From Strongylocentrotus droebachiensis (Eukaryota > Echinodermata > Echinoidea > Camarodonta > Strongylocentrotidae), in NCBI GenBank assembly GCA_035222895.1, contig JAVYIG010001044.1, positions 1-64,000 of the forward strand: 64,000 bases of DNA, in the 5' to 3' direction. This document shows positions 58,543 to 64,000 of the stretch, one piece after another. Numbering within the stretch: position 1 is the first letter of the stretch; each line of letters opens with the position of its first letter. Under the pieces are notes generated by a model that had not been told where the DNA came from, ran no database searches, and saw only the letters and a list, made by a program, of their open reading frames with translations. The position numbers and the translations under genes are program-made.

Positions 58543-59590
58543 GCTCAACAAGATGGTAAAAACAATGGAGACGCCGCTTCAGGTGACATAAGCCTTCTAT
58601 CTCAACACTGTTCTCTAGTGAGAAGGTGTCAGTTAACTTTGCTACGCAGAAAGCAAGGGACATACAGAATGACAGGGCCTTCTGCATTTTGGGGGCAATA
58701 CAGCCAGCACCACTAGACGCCTTGCTTACCAGTTTGGATTCTGGAAACGGCTTTATCGAACACTTACTGATCAACTTTCCAGATTGCATAGCCAAGGTTT
58801 TTAAATTGTTGTTGCGTAGAATGTTGAACTTAAATATTTAGTACTTGCTATTAGTTGCTGTGGCGTTGACTTTCATATTTTTGAAGCTACACATTTCTTA
58901 GTACTTTGTTTAATGACCCAAGATCAAAATCATGCACATATAGCAGCATGTTGGCTGCATAATCATGCCCTAACGGGGACAGCCAAGGCTCCGTTGGAAT
59001 AGGTTGTTCATATTGATATATATACCGGTACCTTGATAATTATGAATGTATTCATGCATATAGTATACAAAGGATCATGTTGTATATACTGTTGTTGTTT
59101 TCTTTCTTTTTTTACATTTATTGTTTGATATTAAAGTGTTAAAAGGTGTCCAGATTGCATTAGGACCACCCCTACAGCAACAAAGAATGCCAGAGAGGCA
59201 TTGACCAACCTCCCAACCCTAAGCCAAGTCCTTGACAACATCGCACAACTTCATGCAAATGGACATGAATATTTTTTCGATGAGAGAGCTGAGGAAGAGG
59301 TGGACAATATGAATGAAGTCTACATCGAACAAATAAGCGCGGCTGTGAGAGATGGGGTGCCACCGCCACAGACGAAAAAGTTAGATTTAGTAGTGCGAGT
59401 TGCACCGGTCATCCATGTGCTTTAACACATCATAGGAAACATGCTGGTCAAGGTTGAGCCTCCAAGGGAAATCATGAGGATATCTTTGGATGCTGCCATA
59501 AAGTTTGTGGAGTTTTGTGAGAGCCAAAAGGAGACATACCTGTGTGAGTATATTAAATATTTGTACATTCCAGAAGGCAAATGTAATAAT
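58543..59590 (+). pseudogene. DUF3987-like module, copy C/D, interrupted by an insertion
   Basis: The first part (58543-58790) gives FATQKARDIQNDRAFCILGA and LTSLDSGNGFIEHLLINFPD. The second (59150-59590) resumes with ATKNAREALTNLPTLSQVLD and FFDERAEEEVDNMNEVYIEQ and the usual tail. The two parts share CCAGATTGCAT at the break, the hallmark of an 11-bp target duplication around the inserted 58791-59149. The N-terminal half and the P-loop are missing. Confidence 0.75.
58791..59149. mobile_element. 359-bp insertion with 11-bp target duplication
   Basis: Flanked by CCAGATTGCAT (58779-58789 and 59150-59160). The insert is AT-rich, has no terminal inverted repeat that I can see, and ends AAAGTGTTAAAAGGTGT. 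Family unknown; a short retroposed sequence is possible. Confidence 0.6.
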
Positions 59591-59629
59591 GAAGTTTAAC
59601 CCTATTTCTACAGCACCCCAAGCCATGAA

Positions 59630-59885
59630 ACACTAGAGTGCTAAATGGTACAGAGATGTTCATGACACCCTCTACCTACAATGGAAGGACAAAAAAGTAG
59701 TAAACATGATGTCAACCATCCACAAGGCAGACAAGTCCGACTTTGTACTATGTAAGAATAAAGATAAGGAAGGGGTGTGGACGGATATTGAGATTGATCG
59801 ACCGGCCGGAAGTAGTTGCAGAATACAATAAGTACATGGGGGGAGCTGTAAAATGTTTTGCTTTGGCCATTGTACATATTTTATG
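59630..59885 (+). pseudogene. piggyBac transposase C-terminal remnant, copy 2
   Basis: RDVHDTLYLQWKDKKVVNMM, HKADKSDFVLCKNKDKEG and NKYMGGA: the same piece as 56440-56613 with more N-terminal sequence retained. A 4-bp GGCC insertion after ATTGATCGACC shifts the frame. It sits in the same position relative to the next DUF3987-like module as copy 1, so both belong to a 3.3-kb duplication. Confidence 0.75.
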
Positions 59886-60047
59886 ACGGCGAACTTTGTT
59901 GAGCTCTTAAAGTTTTATCAAGATTCTCATACCTAGTTCTCGAGTGTTTTGATAGCACTAGTTGTTGAAAGAATTGTTGGCTCCCAATTATTTTCAGAAG
60001 CCCGTCATTATTCATTATTGGCTGTTGTTTTCGTTTCCTTCATAAAG

Positions 60048-61140
60048 ATGTCACGAATGAGCACCATGAAAAAACAGAGCTCCAGGACCTGATGTAATCT
60101 TCACTCAAGGTTAAGGGCAACTCCCTTCCAGTATGATAAGCTCATGCCAGAGCCTATCGGTCAATACATCAACCGTCAGGCAACCAGCATCAGCTCCTGT
60201 GAGGGATATCTCCTGGACAGTTTGATAGCGTCTACTGCTTTCATTTTGGCAGAAAAGTGTAATGTGGTGTATAATGGAATGCCAAACAAAACAAATCTGT
60301 ACGTTCTGTTTGTTGGTCCCCCTTCGACTGGGAAAAGTCAGGCCATCAACACTGCATGCCTGGATCCTATAAACACTGTAGTTACCGCGAGAAATGGGAT
60401 GCGAGTTGTGATCGGGAAGTCTACATCAGCAGGACTTATACAAAAAATGAGTGAAGGATCCCAAATTATCGTGTCTGGGGAGATATACGATGTGCTCAAC
60501 AAGATGGTGAAAAATGATGGAAACACCGCTTCAGGTGATATAAGCCTACTGTCTCAACTGTTCTCTGGTGAGAAAGTCTCAGTCAACTTTGCAACCCAGA
60601 AGGCAAGAAACATTCCACACGACAGGGCCTTCTGCATTCTGGGGGCAATACAGCCAGCTCCACTAGCAGCCTTACTTACCAGTCTGAATACTGGAAACGG
60701 GTTTATAGAATGACTTTTGATCAACTTTCCTGATTGCATAAGGCCCTCCCCTAGAGCAACAAAGAATGCTAGAGAGGCATTGGCAAACCTCCAAACTTAT
60801 AGCCAAGTCCTGGTCAACATCCCGCAACTGCATGCAAATGGACATGAATATATTTTCGATGAGAGAGCTGAGGAAGAGGTAGACAACAAGAACGAAGTGT
60901 ACATCAAACAAATAAATGCGGCTGTACGCGATGAGGTGCCACTGCCACAGACCAAGAAGTTAGATTTAGTGGTGCGAATTACACCAGTCATTCACATATT
61001 ATCTCACGTCATAGGAAACATGCTGGACAATGTCGACCCTACCCTCCCTCCAAGAGCCATCAAGAAGATATCCTTGGATGCTGCCATAAAGTTTGTGGAG
61101 TTTTGTGACAGCCAAAAGGAGACATACTTGTGTAAGTACG
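60048..61140 (+). pseudogene. DUF3987-like P-loop ATPase module, copy E (best preserved)
   Basis: After a worn N-terminal stretch the frame is open from 60144: CEGYLLDSLIASTAFILAEK, LYVLFVGPPSTGKSQAINTA (Walker A), GSQIIVSGEIYDVLNKM (possible Walker B glutamate), CILGAIQPAPLAALLTSL (sensor-like), NFPDCIRP, then the tail VYIKQINAAVRDEVPLPQTK and DAAIKFVEFCDSQKETYLC. The order fits DUF3987 helicase-like ATPases known mostly from phages, plasmids and mobile elements. The frame is interrupted at least once between the ATPase core and the tail. Family assignment is from motif pattern, not a search. Confidence 0.6.
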
Positions 61141-61425
61141 TGTGTAAGTATATTATATATTTGTACATTCCAGAAGGCAAATGTAATAATGTTTAAGATA
61201 TTTTAAATAAATGATGTCCATATCAATGAAGACATAATTAAATTACTGTAACTTGAACATTATTCTTGTTTGTATTATTCTTGTATTGTTCTTGTTGGTA
61301 GGATTGTAGTTTACATGGTAGAGATATCCACTGGCCTCAAAAATATCTTCATAATATCAAGTAACATAACAGTTCTATATATAGCATATGTATATCCATC
61401 AAAATAATATTTGATTGTTGAACAT

Positions 61426-61645
61426 CAAAAGAGATCCACTTTGTTACTGACCGATATCCTACCAAAAGTATCAAGACTGCCGCTTGTGCAAGACGAGCAC
61501 TGGGAGGTGTCCAGCAAGTACGAATCCTTGTAAGACAGATGAAAGAGCCTCAACGGTGGAAGAAGTTTCTCAATCATAGACCAAACAAGGAGGAGCTTGT
61601 ACGGTTTATATTTTCTGCATGGAGATATATGTTTTCTAATAATTG
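61426..61645 (+). pseudogene. Fragment of an unnamed invertebrate repeat-gene domain
   Basis: FVTDRYPTKSIKTAACARRA, EPQRWKKFLNHRPNKEELVR, FIFSAW. The pattern 'D.Y...SIK.AE..RR...WKKFL....NKE.L..FL...W' recurs in many uncharacterised invertebrate proteins; I cannot name it. It may belong to the same mosaic as the DUF3987-like modules. Confidence 0.45.
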
Positions 61646-61989
61646 ATCTTACTTGATTTGTATTGTCAACATTATCAATTTATGATATCTAATGTTTTTT
61701 TCTTCATTAACAGTTTTGAAATAATGTGCACAAAAAAAATTAAATGTGTCTGTGAGACAGTGTAGATCGTGGCTAGCCTATGTGGCAAGTGTTTGTTTGT
61801 TTTGTTTTTTTTTGGGGGGGGGGGGGAGAGGGAATCTGTATTTTGATATAAGGTTAGTTGTATAAGGCGGGCATCCAAACTTATTTTCAATTTATACTTT
61901 TCATTGACATCAAAGTGATTATACAACTAAAAGCATAGAGAATATGACAGTATTCACAAGTATAGATCCCCTATTTTTGTTTTCCTGTG

Positions 61990-62219
61990 ATTATAATTAT
62001 CGAAAGAGTTTATGCAAGGCTTGCAGTGGCAACAACACTTCAGAATGTCATCCAGAAGTCTGGGGAGAAGATCCTTGATTTCTGCAAGCCCCTTTCCTGC
62101 TGTAAAAACCTCCTTGCAGAGATTTCTGATCTAAAAGCAGGCATGCCAATCAGACTGTGCATCATCCAAGCCATTTGTATTTTTCATGATGCATTTGGTG
62201 ACATCAGTTTACTTTCATA
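61990..62219 (+). CDS. Unrecognised short open frame
   Basis: About 75 residues (RVYARLAVATTLQNVIQKSG, ILDFCKPLSCCKNLLAEISD, RLCIIQAICIFHDAFGD), cysteine-bearing and helical-looking. The upstream TTTTCCTGTGATTATAATTATCG is not a good acceptor. No family recognised; could be chance. Confidence 0.3.
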
Positions 62220-62320
62220 ACTGTTTTCCAGAAAGCTGATGTTGGTGAACTATGTTTTACAGGCTATATTCAATAAATTTAACGTGATGAGTATCTTTTG
62301 TATTTGCGTTTGTTTTGGCA

Positions 62321-62549
62321 GAGAACAATACACAAGAGATCTCCCAATCGGAGGGGAAGAGGAGGAGGTGTTAGGAGACGAGACGGCCAGACGGGACGTA
62401 CCAGGGGAGTTCACCAGATCAGGGCTTCACAAAAAGATTGGTGGGGAAGAGGCAGCAGAGGACGATCTGTTTATTATTACTGGGAAGAGGCTGAAGGCCC
62501 TTGCCCAGGAGGCAAACTCTGTGTGCCATATTTCATGTTGTCATTTTTG
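62321..62549 (+). CDS. Acidic exon, first copy of a tandem duplication
   Basis: The acceptor TGTTTTGGCAG is followed by EQYTRDLPIGGEEEEVLGDE, GEFTRSGLHKKIGGEEAAED, DLFIITGKRLKALAQEANSV, ending at a TGA. It is repeated with few changes at 63111-63339, about 790 bp on. No family recognised. A second frame is also open across it, so the coding frame is not proven, though only the first frame continues into the repeat exon. Confidence 0.45.
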
Positions 62550-62601
62550 AATATTTGATATGCATAAACTTGAAGACAAGTAAAACTAACATCTAATTCC
62601 A

Positions 62602-63011
62602 GATGATTCAAATAATCATTTCATGTTTGAAAGCGGATCTCTCAGGGAGATGAACCCCGTGCATACAGACCAGGCAGCATCTCGAATCCAACATGGCCCA
62701 TCGTCTCCCCCGCAACCGGCCCACCAATCTCAATGCAGATCTCTTAGGGAGATGAACTCCATGCAAACAGACCAGGCAGCACCTCGAATCCAATATGGCC
62801 CATCGTCTCCCCCGCAACAGACTCACCCGCAACCGGCTCACCAATCTCAAAGCAGACTTCTTATCGAGATGAACTCCATGCAAACAGACCAGGCAGCACC
62901 TCGAATCCGACATGGCCCATCGTCTCCCCCGCAACCGGCTCACCAATCTCAATGCAGACTTCTTAGGAAGATGAACACCGTGCAAACAGACCAGGCAGCA
63001 TCTCAAATCTG
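62602..63011 (+). CDS. 102-bp coding repeat array, first block (4 units)
   Basis: After CTAATTCCAG the frame reads DDSNNHFMFESG and then four units of the type SLREMNSVQTDQAAPRIQHG + PSSPPQPAHQSQCR (34 residues). The third has 15 extra bases (TQQTHP-like). Each unit is Pro/Gln/Ser-rich, probably disordered. The frame stays open into the following acidic exon. Confidence 0.6.
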
Positions 63012-63110
63012 GTTCTCCGGAAAGATGGTGTTGGTGAACTATGTTTTACAGGCTATATTCAATAAATTTAATGTGATGAGTATCTTTTGTAATTTTGTTT
63101 GTTTTGGCAG

Positions 63111-63339
63111 AGAACAATACACAAGAGATCTCCTAATTGTAGGGGAAGAGGAGGAGGTGTTGGGAGATGAGACGGCCAGAGGGGACGAGCCAGGGGAGTT
63201 CACCAGATCAGGGCTTCACAAAAAGATTGGTGGGGAAGAGGCAGCAGAGGCCGATCTGTTTATTATTACTGGGAAGAGGCTGAAGGCCCTTGCCCAGGAG
63301 GCAAACTCTGTGTGCCATATTTCATGTTGTCATTTTTGA
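63111..63339 (+). CDS. Acidic exon, second copy
   Basis: Same as 62321-62549 (EQYTRDLLIVGEEEEVLGDE ... DLFIITGKRLKALAQEANSV), preceded by the same intron-like 90 bp and acceptor. In this copy the open frame runs on unbroken from the upstream repeat array (62623-63339). Confidence 0.45.
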
Positions 63340-63392
63340 ATGATATTTGATATGCATAAACTTGAAGACAAGTAAAACTAACATCTAATTCC

Positions 63393-64000
63393 AGATGATT
63401 CAAATAATCATTTCATGTTTGAAAGCGGATCTCTCAGGGAGATGAACACCGTGCATACAGACCAGGCAGCACCTCGAATCCAACATGGCCCATTGGCTCC
63501 CCCGCAACCGGCTCGCCAATCTCAACGGAGAGCTCTTAGGGAGATGAACTCGGTTCAAACAGACCAGGGAACTCCACGGATCCCACATGGCCCATGGTCT
63601 CCCCTGCAACCGGCTCACCAATCTCAATGCAGATCTCTTAGGGAGATGAACTCGGTTCAAACAGACCCGGGAACTCCACGGATGCATCATGGCCCATGGT
63701 CTCCACAGCAACCGGCTCACCAATCTCAACGGAGAGCTCTTAGGGAGATGAACTCGGTTCAAACAGACCCGGGAACTCCACGGATCCCACATGGCCCATG
63801 GTTTCCCCTGCAACCGGCTCACCAATCTCAACGGAGAGCTCTTAGGGAGATGAACTCGGTTCAAACAGACCCGGGAACTCCAGGCATCCCACATGGCCCA
63901 TGGTCTCCCCCGCAACCGGCTCACCAATCTCAACGGAGACCTCTTAGGGAGATGAACTCGGTTCAAACAGACCAGGGAACTCCACGGATCCCACATGGCC
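63393..64000 (+). CDS. 102-bp coding repeat array, second block, runs off the window
   Basis: The same opening as 62602, then at least five full 102-bp units and a partial one: ALREMNSVQTDPGTPRIPHG + PWSPLQPAHQSQRR. Units here are more alike (GTP, PWSP) than in the first block, so they have been homogenised recently. The plus frame is open to the window edge. The minus strand is also open because the unit is a multiple of three. Confidence 0.6.

Noticed and set aside
62608-63996. Minus-strand frames with repeated GVHLPKRSALRLVSRL
   Set aside because: Shadow of the plus-strand 102-bp repeats; the unit length being a multiple of three keeps both strands open.
1-64000. CRISPR arrays, operons, bacterial promoters
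   Set aside because: Spliced eukaryotic genes throughout; no array with regular spacers.

Overview
The window looks like a marine invertebrate genome, most likely an echinoderm or other ambulacrarian. Grounds: GT-AG genes with many short exons, long repeat-filled introns, many foldback elements, tRNA-derived SINEs, and protein sequence close to deuterostome families. The species cannot be named from the sequence alone.

Two complete or nearly complete host genes lie tail to tail. On the plus strand, 1375-19392 holds cytosolic-type glycyl-tRNA synthetase (GARS): 15 exons that splice in phase, from the WHEP domain to the stop, with only the extreme N-terminus outside the window. One of its introns (12144-12882) is a minor-spliceosome AT-AC intron with textbook U12 signals. 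On the minus strand, 42657-25820 holds DBF4, the activating subunit of CDC7 kinase: 13 coding exons, about 1554 residues, with motifs N, M and the zinc-finger motif C in order, and one giant 3.5-kb last exon resembling the long tail of Drosophila Chiffon. E2F-like sites lie upstream.

46299-51089 is a young, apparently intact Penelope-like retroelement (reverse transcriptase plus GIY-YIG nuclease, 816 residues). It is arranged as an inverted partial copy, a direct partial copy and a full unit, flanked by a 12-bp target duplication. Each of the three terminal repeats carries a minimal hammerhead-ribozyme motif about 30 nt downstream of a TATA box.

51100-54150 is simple sequence and minisatellite without a recognised gene. 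From about 54.1 kb to the end the window is a mosaic: BEN-like exon fragments, a decayed Merlin (ISXO2-like) transposase, four copies of a DUF3987-like P-loop ATPase module (one only a tail), piggyBac transposase tails, an open 165-codon fragment of Axin on the opposite strand, and a tandemly duplicated exon pair with a 102-bp coding repeat that runs off the window edge. This region is the best candidate for something not yet described.

The introns hold at least a dozen repeat families: a six-copy ~190-bp MITE, PIF/Harbinger-like MITEs with TTA duplications, hAT-like and TTAA-flanked foldbacks, two tRNA-SINEs, and 15-, 29-, 80- and ~160-bp tandem arrays.
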